64,000 nucleotides of DNA from Paenibacillus amylolyticus (GCF_029689945.1 NZ_CP121451.1:1240001-1304000); one strand, 5' to 3'; counted from the stretch's first letter, positions 19,575 through 30,231 are shown. Translations and numbers: made by a program. Notes: generated from the sequence alone by a model not told the origin.

Positions 19575-19697
19575 TAGGAGTGTATAGAGCTGGGTAAAGT
19601 TGTAAATGGGTGGGTGTACAAACTATACTCAAATAAGTACACATGAACATATTCATCAAATAGTCTAACCTATTCACGGAGAGGAAGTAGAAGCGGC

Positions 19698-21153
<1,456 letters not shown>

Positions 21154-21161
21154 TTCAGACC

Positions 21162-21201
21162 AAAGAGGACGTTCATTCTCAGAATGAACGTCCTCTTTAT
21201 T
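21162..21201 (+). terminator. Rho-independent terminator after the carboxylesterase gene
   Basis: An 18-bp perfect inverted repeat, starting AAAGAGGACGTTCATTCT at 21162 and ending at 21198, with T-rich sequence to the right and an A run to the left. It may also stop minus-strand transcription from the VanZ-RDD gene. Confidence 0.88.
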
Positions 21202-21277
21202 AATTCGGCTGAAGAGTGAGTGGAACGTAAGCACCAATTCGGGAGACATTATGCATTGCATGGGTAAACTCCACACC

Positions 21278-22429
21278 TTATTTACGAGAGGCCTGCGTGT
21301 GGGACACCTCATCGAAGTAGAAGGAACGTTTCCCACGGGAGAAGAGCACGATCAAGACATGAACAAAGAGCACGGCGTAGACTAACATATAGACACCGAC
21401 TGTTCCCAGGGAAAGCAATATTTGATAAGGCCGGAGCATAACATCCTCATTACTGGTGAAGGCATAATCATGGACCCAGCGGATGATTGTAATCACGAAC
21501 CAAGGCGTGTAAAGTGCAATCAGCCTTTTAAATAATGATTTGATGGTCGGTGAGCCGCTCTGGCGATTCACATATCGGAAGCGCAGAATAGCTGAGCCTG
21601 GTGTTGTTCCGTTCCGTACCCATGGAATGAAGAACAGCACGATGACCATCGCAATGGATGTATTCAGTGCTCCTTGAATTACATCGGACGGGGTGAAGAT
21701 GGACAACACATTGCTAATCAGCACGACTACTGCACCGTCGATAAGCAATGCAAGCAGTTGTGGTACGGGATATACGCGATTTTGCTCCACAATCTGTTCG
21801 CTCTTCGCCTGAATGCTTGCACGGGATGGGAATAAGGCAAGCAGGATGGGCGCTGTGAAGAATCCAATGACCGTTCCTGAAGTATTTAATAACAGATCAT
21901 CCACATCGAAGAGACGGTAAGGACAATTATAATACCCGTAGAATCCGGTGATCTGGGTCATCTCGAAAAATAAGGAAAGCCCGAATCCACCAAGCAGGGC
22001 GTACTTCCAGAAGGCTCTCTTTTGAAAAAAATAACGGATATAAACACCCAGCGGCATGAGAAGCAGGACGTTAAATAGAACTTGCAGAAAGGCTCTGCCC
22101 TGAATCATGCTGAGATAGCTGGATGGCTGAGACCATACAATGGGTGTTTCTTTCATGATGTCTTTGACAAATGTGAGTGGAATCAGATTGTAGTAGATCG
22201 TGTCAGCGGCTTGCTGCGCACAGGTATTTCGCGTCGTTGGAAACGGGAGAATAACGAGGCAATAGGCAGCCAGAATATAAAAAATAAAGGAAAAGCTGAC
22301 GCCAAACCGCGACCAGCTAAAGAAGCCGTCTTTGCGATAACCATAGATCAACCACGGCACCAGCAAGAACATGGCTGCAACAACAAAGATGAAAAAAGCC
22401 GTTTGTACAGGAAAAACATATGAGGACAT
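21278..22429 (-). CDS. VanZ-RDD fusion membrane protein
   Basis: About 383 residues. The N-terminal half is VanZ-like: VILPFPTTRNT, NVLLLMPLGVYIRYFFQKRA, LSLFFEMTQITGFYGYYNCP, and the VDDLLLNTSGTVIGF signature. The C-terminal half is an RDD domain (LIDGAVVVLISNVLS, then TPGSAILRFRYVNRQSG) with further membrane segments. Start chosen at ATG 22429, which follows AAAGGAG by nine bases; the longer frame from 22471 would place that ribosome site inside the gene. VanZ proteins are linked to low-level teicoplanin resistance in some Firmicutes, but most homologues, including this one, have no proven role. Confidence 0.83.
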   Translation of the reverse strand: MSSYVFPVQTAFFIFVVAAMFLLVPWLIYGYRKDGFFSWSRFGVSFSFIFYILAAYCLVILPFPTTRNTCAQQAADTIYYNLIPLTFVKDIMKETPIVWSQPSSYLSMIQGRAFLQVLFNVLLLMPLGVYIRYFFQKRAFWKYALLGGFGLSLFFEMTQITGFYGYYNCPYRLFDVDDLLLNTSGTVIGFFTAPILLALFPSRASIQAKSEQIVEQNRVYPVPQLLALLIDGAVVVLISNVLSIFTPSDVIQGALNTSIAMVIVLFFIPWVRNGTTPGSAILRFRYVNRQSGSPTIKSLFKRLIALYTPWFVITIIRWVHDYAFTSNEDVMLRPYQILLSLGTVGVYMLVYAVLFVHVLIVLFSRGKRSFYFDEVSHTQASRK

Positions 22430-22668
22430 GAGCAGGGACTCCTTTGGTATCAAAATATAGTATTCATTCATAGAGACATAAAGTTTATATGTGTGTTGGT
22501 GTAGTGCGTATCGAATAGTTACATCATATGTAGTTACCCTTAAAGTGAGGGATGCATGAACCTTAAATTTGGTTTAAATCCATTCATGCAGTGATCAACC
22601 ATATGGAACATACCGCCGAAATCCCGTATACTTGCTGGATAGCCAATCTAGAATGGAGAGTAATACAT

Positions 22669-23010
22669 ATGTCTAATTTGCCTAACTGCCCGAAATGCAA
22701 TTCGGAGTACACGTACGAGGATGGTAACCTGCTGGTATGCCCGGAGTGTGCACATGAATGGTCTTTGGAAGCAGACAATGAGAGCGCAGAGGATGCAAAA
22801 GTCATCCGTGATGCCAACGGAAATGTGCTGAATGATGGTGATACCGTTACGGTCATTAAAGATCTGAAGGTTAAAGGTAGCTCGCTTGTGGTTAAACAGG
22901 GCACGAAGGTGAAGAATATCCGTCTGATTGATGGGGATCATGATATCGACTGCAAAATCGATAGCCTAGGTGCGATGAAGTTGAAATCCGAGTTCGTGAA
23001 AAAGATATAA
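22669..23010 (+). CDS. YjdM/PhnA-family zinc-ribbon protein
   Basis: 113 residues. A zinc ribbon with two CxxC pairs ([13 protein letters not shown], then CPECAHEW) leads to a small beta domain with the family motif [17 protein letters not shown] and the C-terminal [23 protein letters not shown] 22669 follows GGAGAG at a proper distance; an upstream in-frame ATG at 22591 has no good ribosome site. The family was once called alkylphosphonate utilisation protein PhnA; true phosphonoacetate hydrolase activity is not expected for this short form. Cytoplasmic, function uncertain. Confidence 0.88.
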   Translation: MSNLPNCPKCNSEYTYEDGNLLVCPECAHEWSLEADNESAEDAKVIRDANGNVLNDGDTVTVIKDLKVKGSSLVVKQGTKVKNIRLIDGDHDIDCKIDSLGAMKLKSEFVKKI

Positions 23011-23017
23011 GATCGAG

Positions 23018-23058
23018 AAACGTTCAGTTCCGCATTCAATGGGAATTGAACGTTTTTT
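23018..23058 (+). terminator. Rho-independent terminator after the PhnA-like gene
   Basis: AAACGTTCAGTTCC at 23018-23031 pairs with GGAATTGAACGTTT with one wobble and is followed by a T6 tract. Confidence 0.85.
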
Positions 23059-23154
23059 GGTTGACAGGAAATATTTAGCAGATATATACTGGTTGGAATT
23101 TAATTTTTGAACATGGTTGATTGACTAAATATAAAAAAGGCAGGTGTCAGAGCG

Positions 23155-23966
23155 ATGAAGAGAGATCACATTATTGAATATTATTCCGGGTTTGATGAGT
23201 GGGGGAGATTGGAGCGGGAACCAATTGAGTTTATCATTAACATGCACTACATCAAGGCGTGTCTCCCCGCTACGGGTCATATTCTGGATAATGGCGCAGG
23301 ACCGGGGAAGTATGCCATGGAACTGGCGAGGCTGGGGTACCAGGTCACATTATCGGATCTGACACCGTCCTCGGTGGATACTGCACGGCAAAAGGCTCAG
23401 GAGTTCGGTTTGACAAAGCAATTTAATGGGTTTCATGTTCTCGATGCCACATCGCTCTCCGGTATGGCTGACGAAACGTATGATGCTTCCCTTATGCTGG
23501 GGCCGTTATATCATCTGCAGACAGAGGAGGAGCGGACGGCTGCTGTACGGGAGTTGTACCGGGTGACCAAGCGGGGAGGCGTGGTATTTGTAGCGATGCA
23601 AAGCCGTATGCGCATGAGTATCAATTCGCTGCAATCCCCGCAGCATTGGAAGCCGAATGATCATATGGGAGCCATCTCTTCTTTTGTGGAAAAGGTATTT
23701 TCGATCATCAGGATCAAGGCCGATTTACGGGGGCATATTATTTTAATATTCAGGACGTTACGCCATTCATGGAGGAACACGGATTTGAAACCGTTGATCT
23801 CATTGGTTCATCCAGTCTTTGGGCCATGCTTACGGACGAGCAGCAACAACACTGGAAAGAACGTGGCGAGTATGATGAACTCATTCAATATATGATTGAA
23901 GCGGCCAAAGACCCATCCATATTGGGAATCTCGTCGCATCTGTTATACATCGGGAAGAAGAAATAA
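23155..23966 (+). CDS. Class I SAM-dependent methyltransferase (frame broken once)
   Basis: About 270 residues once repaired. SAM-binding motif I is ILDNGAGPGKYAMELARLGY, followed by QVTLSDLTPSSVDTARQKA, a YDASLMLGPLYHLQ loop and ELYRVTKRGGVVFVAM at motif III. The frame breaks at GG 23694-23695: with one more G the protein continues as EKGIFDHQDQGRFTGAYYFN into the C-terminal stretch HGFETVDLIGSSSLWAML and ends at 23966. The acceptor substrate is unknown; the fold is that of small-molecule methyltransferases. ATG 23155 has AGGTG upstream. Confidence 0.85.
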
Positions 23967-23970
23967 CATA

Positions 23971-24000
23971 AAAGTGCCCTCTGGAAACAGGGGGTACTTG
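23971..24000 (+). terminator. Hairpin after the methyltransferase gene
   Basis: AAGTGCCCTCTG pairs imperfectly with CAGGGGGTACTT around a three-base loop and is followed by a T-rich stretch. The stem is short and has mismatches. Confidence 0.5.
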
Positions 24001-24105
24001 TGTTTTCATCAAAATAGTTCAATATTAAGATACATAACAAAAGGTGATCTACTTACAATAGGTTAGATGAACGACGGATCGCTTCATACCAAGGAGGAAC
24101 AGACA

Positions 24106-25166
24106 ATGGAAATCGGAATTAGTACATTTGTGGAGACGAACCCGGATGTGAAAACAGGAGAGCTTATCAGTCATGCACAGCGCATTCGCGATGTGGTTGA
24201 AGAGATTGTTTTGGCAGATGAGGTGGGACTGGATGTATATGGCGTGGGGAACATCATCGTGCAGACTATGCCGCTTCATCCCCAGCTGTCATTCTGGCGG
24301 CCGCAGCTTCACAGACCAAGAATATTCGCTTGACGAGCGCGGTAACGGTGCTGTCATCACATGATCCGGTACGGGTGTATCAGGATTTTGCGACACTGGA
24401 CGGCATTTCGAATGGACGTGCAGAGATTATGGCAGGGCGGGGATCATTTATCGAATCGTTCCCACTGTTCGGCTATGATTTGAATGATTATGATGAACTC
24501 TTCGACGAGAAACTGGATTTGCTGCTCAAGCTGCGTGATTCGGAAAAAGTAACCTGGGAAGGCAAACACCGCCCTTCCTTTAATAATCTGGGCATCTACC
24601 CGCGCCCGGTACAGGAAAAACTTCCGGTATGGATTGGCAGTGGCGGTAATCAGGAATCGGTTGTTCGTGCAGGACTACTCGGTCTGCCGCTGGTGCTTGC
24701 CATTATCGGAGGTCGTCCGGTGCAATTCGCACCACTGGTGGAGCTGTACAAGAAAGCAGCTGCACATGCGGGACATGATGCTTCCAAGCTGACTGTTGCT
24801 TCTCACTCTCACGGCTTCATTGCCGATACAACGGACGAAGCTGTGGAGAAATTCTTCCCGCCAGCTCAAGCGGTCATGAACATGCTGGGCCGTGAACGTG
24901 GGTGGGGACACTACAGTCGTGCGACATTTGATGCGGCGCGCAGTCTGGAAGGTGCACTGTATGTAGGGGATGTGGATACCGTAGCTCAGAAAATTATATA
25001 TCTGCGCAAAGAAGTCGGTATTACACGTTTCATGTTGCACACCCCACTCGGCACCATGCCGCACAACGAGGTCATGAGAGCAATTGAACTGCTCGGCAAA
25101 GAAGTAGCTCCAATCGTGCGTAAAGAAATTGCACGTTGGGAAGCGGAGAACCAAGAAGTACGTTAA
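24106..25166 (+). CDS. Luciferase-like (LLM class) flavin-dependent oxidoreductase (frame broken once)
   Basis: About 353 residues once repaired. It begins MEIGISTFVETNPDVKTGEL and has the LLM hallmarks VEEIVLADEVGLDVYGVGEH, then RLTSAVTVLSSHDPVRVYQD and LDGISNGRAEIMAGRGS (flavin phosphate region). ATG 24106 has AAGGAGG upstream; an earlier frame start at 24067 lacks one. The frame breaks at the G run 24246-24249; five G would give GVGEHHRADYAASSPAVILA, the expected active-site region. FMN-dependent monooxygenase or reductase; substrate unknown. Single gene ending in a strong terminator. Confidence 0.86.
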
Positions 25167-25208
25167 TCGGCTGAAAGTCGATACAGTCACAGACTGATTG
25201 AACCAAAT

Positions 25209-25256
25209 AAAGGAGCACGTCCTCGGCGTATAACGCCAATGGACCTGCTCCTTTTT
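25209..25256 (+). terminator. Rho-independent terminator after the LLM oxidoreductase gene
   Basis: AAAGGAGC with GTCC further in pairs with GGAC and GCTCCTTT, with an inner GGCG...CGCC pair, followed by a T run at 25251-25255. It lies between convergent genes. Confidence 0.75.
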
Positions 25257-25298
25257 CATTTGTTTGCTAAAAGTTTCTATACAATACAAAGGGTATGC

Positions 25299-25958
25299 TT
25301 ATCCCTTTGCAGATGCACTAACAAGGGAGTGTATAACCATGGACAACGTATGATCATAGAGAGTCTTGGCAGCTTCTTCGCTCTCAATATGGCCTCCCAG
25401 ATACAGATGTATAACACCGTGTAAGGGAGCCCAGATCATTCGTACCGCAAGCAGGGGATCTTGCACCTGAAGCATTCCCTGTTCAATGGCGGTCTCCACC
25501 AATGCAGACACTTGCTTCAGAGCCGTCGCTGTTCCCTGCAAAGTCTCTCCATCCGGTTTGAATTCGGAAAAAGATCCTCCAAACATCAGCTGATAAAAGC
25601 TGGATTGTGAAATGCCAAAGTCCCAATAGACGTAGGCCAGATCACGGAAATATTGTTCGAACGATGCCTGCCGGGGCATAGCTTCGAATCGCTGAGCCAT
25701 GAGGGAGCATCCCTCTAGGTATAAATGCTTGGCGAGCCCTTCTTTTTTGCCAAAAAGGTTATATATGATTTTGGTGGAGCACTCCATGCGTTCAGCTACA
25801 CGGCGTACCGTGACGGCTTCTGGTCCATGCTCCTGAAGTAAAGCCGCCGCAGCATGCACGATATTTTGCCGCAGATTATCCGAATGCTGGAGTCTGGCTT
25901 CCTGAAAAGTTGTTACCGTATGTGCAGATTCCATGGAACCCGAATTAAGATCCTTCAT
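25299..25958 (-). CDS. TetR/AcrR-family transcriptional repressor
   Basis: About 219 residues. The helix-turn-helix is HAAAALLQEHGPEAVTVRRV followed by AERMECSTKIIYNLFGKKEG, and the C-terminal part is a ligand-binding helical domain with WAPLHGVIHLYLGGH. Start chosen at ATG 25958 because GAGGAT sits eight bases before it; an in-frame ATG at 25973 overlaps that ribosome site. The gene is divergent from the dehydrogenase at 26186, and two GAAAC-N3-GTTTC palindromes lie between them, so self-regulation and control of the dehydrogenase are likely. The ligand is unknown. Confidence 0.87.
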   Translation of the reverse strand: MKDLNSGSMESAHTVTTFQEARLQHSDNLRQNIVHAAAALLQEHGPEAVTVRRVAERMECSTKIIYNLFGKKEGLAKHLYLEGCSLMAQRFEAMPRQASFEQYFRDLAYVYWDFGISQSSFYQLMFGGSFSEFKPDGETLQGTATALKQVSALVETAIEQGMLQVQDPLLAVRMIWAPLHGVIHLYLGGHIESEEAAKTLYDHTLSMVIHSLVSASAKG

Positions 25959-25993
25959 TAATTTCATCCTCATAACCGTATTGTTGTTAAACA

Positions 25994-26006
25994 GAAACTG
26001 CGTTTC
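25994..26006. promoter_or_regulatory. Candidate TetR operator, site 1
   Basis: GAAACTGCGTTTC is a 13-bp palindrome (GAAAC-N3-GTTTC) located 36 bases before the TetR gene start. The same pattern recurs at 26127-26139. Confidence 0.6.
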
Positions 26007-26126
26007 CTTTTTCTTAAGATTATAGATTTTTTTCTTATGGTCATTCTACTGTTTTACGCCGGATAACGTCAATTTAACCAATGCATTTGACAGAATCATG
26101 GATTTTGATTACGATGATTCCACAAG

Positions 26127-26139
26127 GAAACGTTGTTTC
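26127..26139. promoter_or_regulatory. Candidate TetR operator, site 2
   Basis: GAAACGTTGTTTC repeats the GAAAC-N3-GTTTC pattern 47 bases before the dehydrogenase start. A degenerate third copy (GAAAACAAGTGTTTC) follows at about 26145. Two matching palindromes in one divergent promoter region support a shared repressor site. Confidence 0.6.
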
Positions 26140-26185
26140 TATATGAAAACAAGTGTTTCGATTAACCTTAGAGGGTGGATGAGTG

Positions 26186-27001
26186 ATGTTAAAGGATCAA
26201 CAACAATGGGCACTTATTACAGGTGCATCATCAGGTATTGGGGAAGTTTTTGCACTTGAACTGGCTTCCAAGGGTAAAAATATCGTGCTGGTAGCGAGAA
26301 CAGAGTCCAAACTGGTTCAATTGGCACAACGAATAGAGCGTACATATCAAGTAAGGGCTGAGGTGATCGTATCGGATCTGTCTCACATCGATGCACCTCA
26401 GAGCGTATATGAGGAATGTCGGAATAGGGGGATACACGTTGATATACTGATCAACAATGCTGGATTTGCTACTCATGGATGTTTTGAACAACTGGATGGT
26501 TCAAGGCAACAGGAAGAGATTATGTTAAATGTGCTCGCCTTGACGAACATGTCGCATCTTTTCTTGCCAGGCATGTTGCAGAAGCGAAATGGCGCTGTCA
26601 TTAATGTCGCGTCAACGGCTGCCTTTCAACCTGATCCGTATATGGCTGTGTATGGAGCGACGAAGGCGTATGTACTTTCTTTTACGGAGGCATTGTACGA
26701 AGAAAACAGGAAGCGTGGCGTTCAATTTTTAGCGTTATGTCCGGGTTCAACCGAGACTTCGTTCTTTGATGTAGTGGGTGCTGATGAAGCCTCTGTGGGC
26801 AAACGTGATACACCTGAGCATGTCGTGGACGTAGCCATGAGGGCACTAGCGTCAGGCAAACCTTATGCTGTGCCAGGAGCCAGGAATTACTGGACAGCGC
26901 AGTTCACCCGCCTTGTGCCTCGCAAGTTGATGTTGCGAATTGTAGGAAGTATGCTTCGTCCACGTTCGAAGGGTAGTAAGGCAGAAAATATTCACGTTTG
27001 A
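26186..27001 (+). CDS. Short-chain dehydrogenase, YqjQ/DltE-like
   Basis: About 271 residues. It has the cofactor motif TGASSGIGEVFALELASKG at the N-terminus, the NNAG motif (ILINNAGFATHGCF), the catalytic Ser in NVASTAAFQPDPYMAVYGAT and the YGATKAY form of YxxxK. The basic C-terminus (RLVPRKLMLRIVGSML) resembles SDRs acting on lipids or ketones. ATG 26186 is seven bases after GGTGG; a GTG just before it is also possible. Divergent from a TetR repressor with shared palindromes, so induction by a small molecule is likely. Substrate unknown. Confidence 0.86.
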   Translation: MLKDQQQWALITGASSGIGEVFALELASKGKNIVLVARTESKLVQLAQRIERTYQVRAEVIVSDLSHIDAPQSVYEECRNRGIHVDILINNAGFATHGCFEQLDGSRQQEEIMLNVLALTNMSHLFLPGMLQKRNGAVINVASTAAFQPDPYMAVYGATKAYVLSFTEALYEENRKRGVQFLALCPGSTETSFFDVVGADEASVGKRDTPEHVVDVAMRALASGKPYAVPGARNYWTAQFTRLVPRKLMLRIVGSMLRPRSKGSKAENIHV

Positions 27002-27010
27002 CGATTCAAA

Positions 27011-27055
27011 CCTAAGACGTTATCGGTGTATGATGCTCGGGTAACGTCTTATTAG
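27011..27055. terminator. Hairpin between convergent dehydrogenase and DUF4385 genes
   Basis: TAAGACGTTA (27013-27022) pairs perfectly with TAACGTCTTA (27042-27051). The T tract is weak, but the position between convergent genes supports a terminator. Confidence 0.6.
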
Positions 27056-27107
27056 GATTTAATAGGAGTTCGAGTATTACACCGCTTAGAGGCACTATGT
27101 TGGTTTC

Positions 27108-27572
27108 CTACGCCTCCTCAGACTCATGCTTTTCCCGATGCTCCTTCTTCATCTTCAGATAGTCTGGGTCCGTCTTGGCAATCTCCCATTGTGCTTTGAA
27201 TATGGCTGCAGCTTCTGCCTTCACCTTATCATTCTGATAGGGCAAGATGGAGCCATCCTCCTTCGAATATTTGCGTCCGCCTTTGTGATTCGTATACCGT
27301 CTGGCCCGTGTATAGCCCATCTGGAGAAATTTGCGAGCCATATCCATACCCACGAAATCCCCCTTTTTCTTATACTCCAAAAATAGCTCATAGATCTTCT
27401 CCGATGACTCTGTCGCGATCTCGGGTGTTTTGAATCGCCAGTGTGGCAGAATTTCGCCTTTGTACGGTTCTACCATCAGCACACCCTGCTCACCCCGCCC
27501 TACGGTGTACAGCTCAGGATGTTTGCGCAGATCAAGCTCTTCATAATTGAGACTGTAATCAAATTTTTTCAT
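27108..27572 (-). CDS. DUF4385 family protein
   Basis: 154 residues, hydrophilic, no membrane segment or signal. It begins FDYSLNYEELDLRKHPELY, with VGRGEQGVLMVEPYKGEILP, PHWRFKTPEIA and MGYTRARRYTNHKGGRKY, which I recognise as the DUF4385 pattern. No function is established. The C-terminus is highly charged (KKEHREKHESEEA). ATG 27572 follows a G6 ribosome site. It stands alone, convergent with a dehydrogenase gene. Confidence 0.82.
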   Translation of the reverse strand: MKKFDYSLNYEELDLRKHPELYTVGRGEQGVLMVEPYKGEILPHWRFKTPEIATESSEKIYELFLEYKKKGDFVGMDMARKFLQMGYTRARRYTNHKGGRKYSKEDGSILPYQNDKVKAEAAAIFKAQWEIAKTDPDYLKMKKEHREKHESEEA

Positions 27573-27668
27573 TTATATGCCCCCCTTAATAGGGATTACC
27601 CCGATTCTGAACCAACAAGCACGGTTAATGGGGAACAATAGAAGGAATTACACAGGAGGGATAACGGT

Positions 27669-28136
27669 ATGGGGATGTCCGGCAGATATCTTGTGGTCAC
27701 GAAGGAGTTAATTGAATCCATCAAGTCAGGTGAGATCAGTGTGCATGATTGTGCAGTTGATCTGGATATTGATAAAACATGGCAGATGCTTCAATTCACG
27801 CTGAACGGGAATTTGGTAGAAGGGGAACCGCCCCTTGGCTATGTAGTGCCTCTCGCAGGTGAGCAATACTTGGGAAACTACTCGGACATGGATCTGTTCC
27901 TGCTCAGTAATGAACAGGTGTTGGAAGCCTACATGGCATTGGAGCAGCTCACACGAGAAGAATTAAAGCAGCGGTATAGTCTGGACCAGATGATCGCGGA
28001 AGGCGTCTATCCTGTCATGGAAGATTGGGATGCGGAAGAGACATTTCAGGAGATCGTTCAGACTGCGGATGATGTCCAGGCCCTATTTCAGGCAACGGGT
28101 GATAGTGGGAACGGGATTGTCTTTTATGTTTTCTAA
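27669..28136 (+). CDS. DUF1877 (YfbM-like) family protein
   Basis: 155 residues, acidic and soluble. It begins MGMSGRYLVVTKELIESIK and continues DIDKTWQMLQFTLNG, as expected for DUF1877 proteins, and ends GNGIVFYVF. The family is widespread and has no assigned biochemical role. ATG 27669 follows AGGAGGG by eight bases. Single gene. Confidence 0.82.
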   Translation: MGMSGRYLVVTKELIESIKSGEISVHDCAVDLDIDKTWQMLQFTLNGNLVEGEPPLGYVVPLAGEQYLGNYSDMDLFLLSNEQVLEAYMALEQLTREELKQRYSLDQMIAEGVYPVMEDWDAEETFQEIVQTADDVQALFQATGDSGNGIVFYVF

Positions 28137-28271
28137 ATGAGCATGAAATGATGATGAAAAATGGTTGGACAACGCTGCGAAAGGTTTGAATTGTGTCTAT
28201 TCGGGTTATTGATAGACACAAGGCTCAGGCCTTGCTGACATGACAATCCGGTAGAAGAGAGGGAATGCGAT

Positions 28272-28406
28272 ATGACACAGGATCAGAACGAAGAGAACAA
28301 AGCGATTCAAGAGGACGAGCCGGATCAATTCGAGACTCCCGTAACTCCGCAAGACGAACAAACGGATGAGAACAGTGCAGAAGATCAGGAGCAAGAATCA
28401 CTCTAG
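28272..28406 (+). CDS. Small, very acidic hypothetical protein (44 residues)
   Basis: A short frame of 44 codons, ATG 28272 to TAG 28404-28406, with GAGG about nine bases before it. About one third of the residues are Asp or Glu and there is no cysteine, tryptophan or aromatic core (MTQDQNEENKAIQEDEP at the start). It is probably unstructured in solution. A hairpin terminator follows at 28469, which supports a real transcription unit. I know of no family for it. Confidence 0.5.
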   Translation: MTQDQNEENKAIQEDEPDQFETPVTPQDEQTDENSAEDQEQESL

Positions 28407-28468
28407 GCTTTTTCATAATGAAGCAGGATATTTTATCGAAACTTACGATATGCTGAAAGATAGATAGA

Positions 28469-28509
28469 CCAGAGGTCGGACATGTTCCGGCCTTTTGGTT
28501 TATTTTTTT
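28469..28509 (+). terminator. Hairpin with T tract after the small acidic gene
   Basis: CCAGAGGTCGGA pairs with TCCGGCCTTTTGG allowing wobble pairs, followed by a T-rich stretch to 28509. Confidence 0.6.
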
Positions 28510-28582
28510 GCGTATCCGTTTACAAGAATTACCTGTACCTTCATAATGGAAATGAACCATATTTTTCTAAGGAGGAGATCCT

Positions 28583-30118
28583 ATTACGAATCGGAAGTTA
28601 GTCCAATGGATGGCAGTGCCACTTGTATTATTAATGGTTATTCTTACAGGATGTCAGGCTGTGGGTGGAGTAGATGTTGGCAAAGCCATGGCGAATGGCG
28701 CGAGTATCAAGTCCGGTGAATCCAGACAATCCATGCATATAAACGTAGAACCGGCTAAGGCATTTGCGACAGATGAAGACCTTGAAATAATTGAACTCAT
28801 TAACTCCATATCCCTGGATATTGATCAAGCCAAAATGAAAGATGCGAAGACAGCATCGATCAAAGGCACACTGAGCATGGAGGGAACGAAGTTGCCTTTC
28901 CACCTGTCCATGAATGAGTCCCAATTGGTTCTTGATCTGGACGGAGCCCAGAAACCGCTGTACATATCTCTGGATACGTTCCAGGAAGAACAGGCTCTTC
29001 CAATGGTAGATACGAAGGCTCTGGAGAAACAACTCGAGGAAATCTCGCCTAAACTGTTCTCTTTTGTCCTGAAGCATCTGTCCAATCCACAGAACATTTC
29101 CGTAACACCGGTACAGGAATCCGTGAATGGCGAAGCACTTAGCCTCTCCAAGCTGCACCTGGAGATCAGTGGTGAAGAGATGCTTGCCATGGTTAAACCG
29201 TTCCTGACGAGCATTTCGAAGGATGAGCAAGGGCTGAAAGATCTGATTGGTGATCTGTACGATGTGTTCTACCCTGTATTTGAAGCTGTGAATGAGGTTG
29301 AAGGCGGGGAAGATGAAACGCTGAATTCCATCATTCCTGAATCGAAAGATGAAGCAGTGGCTTCACTGTATGCCATGATCAAAGTGGGACTGGACAGCAT
29401 GCTGGTCAATTATGATCAAGAGCTGACCAACCTGTTGAATGATACCCCTGAATTCAAAACGGTATTTGGCACAGATACCAAACTGAAATTGGATTTCTAT
29501 CTCGACAGCAAGCTGGATATTCGCAAGCAAAACTTTGAACTGAAAGTAGCGCTTCCGGCTTCCGAAGATCTGCCAGTGAACGCTGTAACCGTGAGTGGAA
29601 ACAGTGAGCAGTGGAATATCGGTGGAACGGTTGCAGTCGATGAAGTGGATATATCGGGCGGCGTTATGGATGTGATGAAGGATGATATTACGCCTGGACA
29701 GATGCTGCGCAATTTCGATTCCAATTCACTAGCATACCGATTGCTCAAAGATGAAGCCGGAATCACGAGTAAAAGTGTATTGCTCTTCCCGGATGATGAG
29801 TACGCTGGAGCAATTACCGTGAAGAATACAACCTTCGTTCCGCTTCGCTACGTGTCTGAGGAATTGGATGCTGAAGTGAAATGGACGAAAGGCTCGAATC
29901 AGATCGTTGTCATTGACGACATCACGGGTGATGAGATTGTCCTGACCGTAGGTTCCAAGAAAGCAACCGTTGCCGGTAAAGAAGTAACCATGGTGGAAGC
30001 TGCCTATGTAGGCAAGGACGGCAAGACATATGTGCCGCTGCGCTTTGTGGCTGAATCCCTTGGAGCTACTGTAGATAAGGAACAAGAAACAGGCTGGATT
30101 TACATTGACCGTCCTTAA
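28583..30118 (+). CDS. Lipoprotein with C-terminal copper-amine-oxidase-like stalk domain
   Basis: About 511 residues. A lipoprotein signal (VPLLVLLMVILTGC-like, lipobox ILTGC) is followed by a long domain rich in Asp/Glu, unknown to me. The C-terminal stalk domain (last ~120 residues) has NTTFVPLRYVSEELDAEVKW and KTYVPLRFVAESLGATVD, typical of Paenibacillus surface and spore proteins. Start: the strong site AAGGAGG at 28569-28575 leads, after seven bases, to ATT 28583 giving TNRKLVQWMAVPLV; the nearest ATG (28610) is over 30 bases away and would cut the basic signal-peptide end. An ATT start, or a misread ATG, is therefore likely. Exposed on the outer face of the membrane. Confidence 0.78.
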   Translation: MTNRKLVQWMAVPLVLLMVILTGCQAVGGVDVGKAMANGASIKSGESRQSMHINVEPAKAFATDEDLEIIELINSISLDIDQAKMKDAKTASIKGTLSMEGTKLPFHLSMNESQLVLDLDGAQKPLYISLDTFQEEQALPMVDTKALEKQLEEISPKLFSFVLKHLSNPQNISVTPVQESVNGEALSLSKLHLEISGEEMLAMVKPFLTSISKDEQGLKDLIGDLYDVFYPVFEAVNEVEGGEDETLNSIIPESKDEAVASLYAMIKVGLDSMLVNYDQELTNLLNDTPEFKTVFGTDTKLKLDFYLDSKLDIRKQNFELKVALPASEDLPVNAVTVSGNSEQWNIGGTVAVDEVDISGGVMDVMKDDITPGQMLRNFDSNSLAYRLLKDEAGITSKSVLLFPDDEYAGAITVKNTTFVPLRYVSEELDAEVKWTKGSNQIVVIDDITGDEIVLTVGSKKATVAGKEVTMVEAAYVGKDGKTYVPLRFVAESLGATVDKEQETGWIYIDRP

Positions 30119-30157
30119 GTGAGACGTTGAAGTACAAAGACTCACCATAGCTATACG

Positions 30158-30204
30158 GAAGAACGCCCTTAATTGGCCAATGTGCTGAGTAGGGCGTTCT
30201 TTTC
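30158..30204. terminator. Bidirectional terminator between stalk lipoprotein and GNAT genes
   Basis: AGAACGCCCT near 30160 pairs perfectly with AGGGCGTTCT at 30191-30200, followed by TTTT. The two flanking genes are convergent. Confidence 0.8.
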
Positions 30205-30231
30205 ATATCATCCGGATGACGTATCCGCAGG

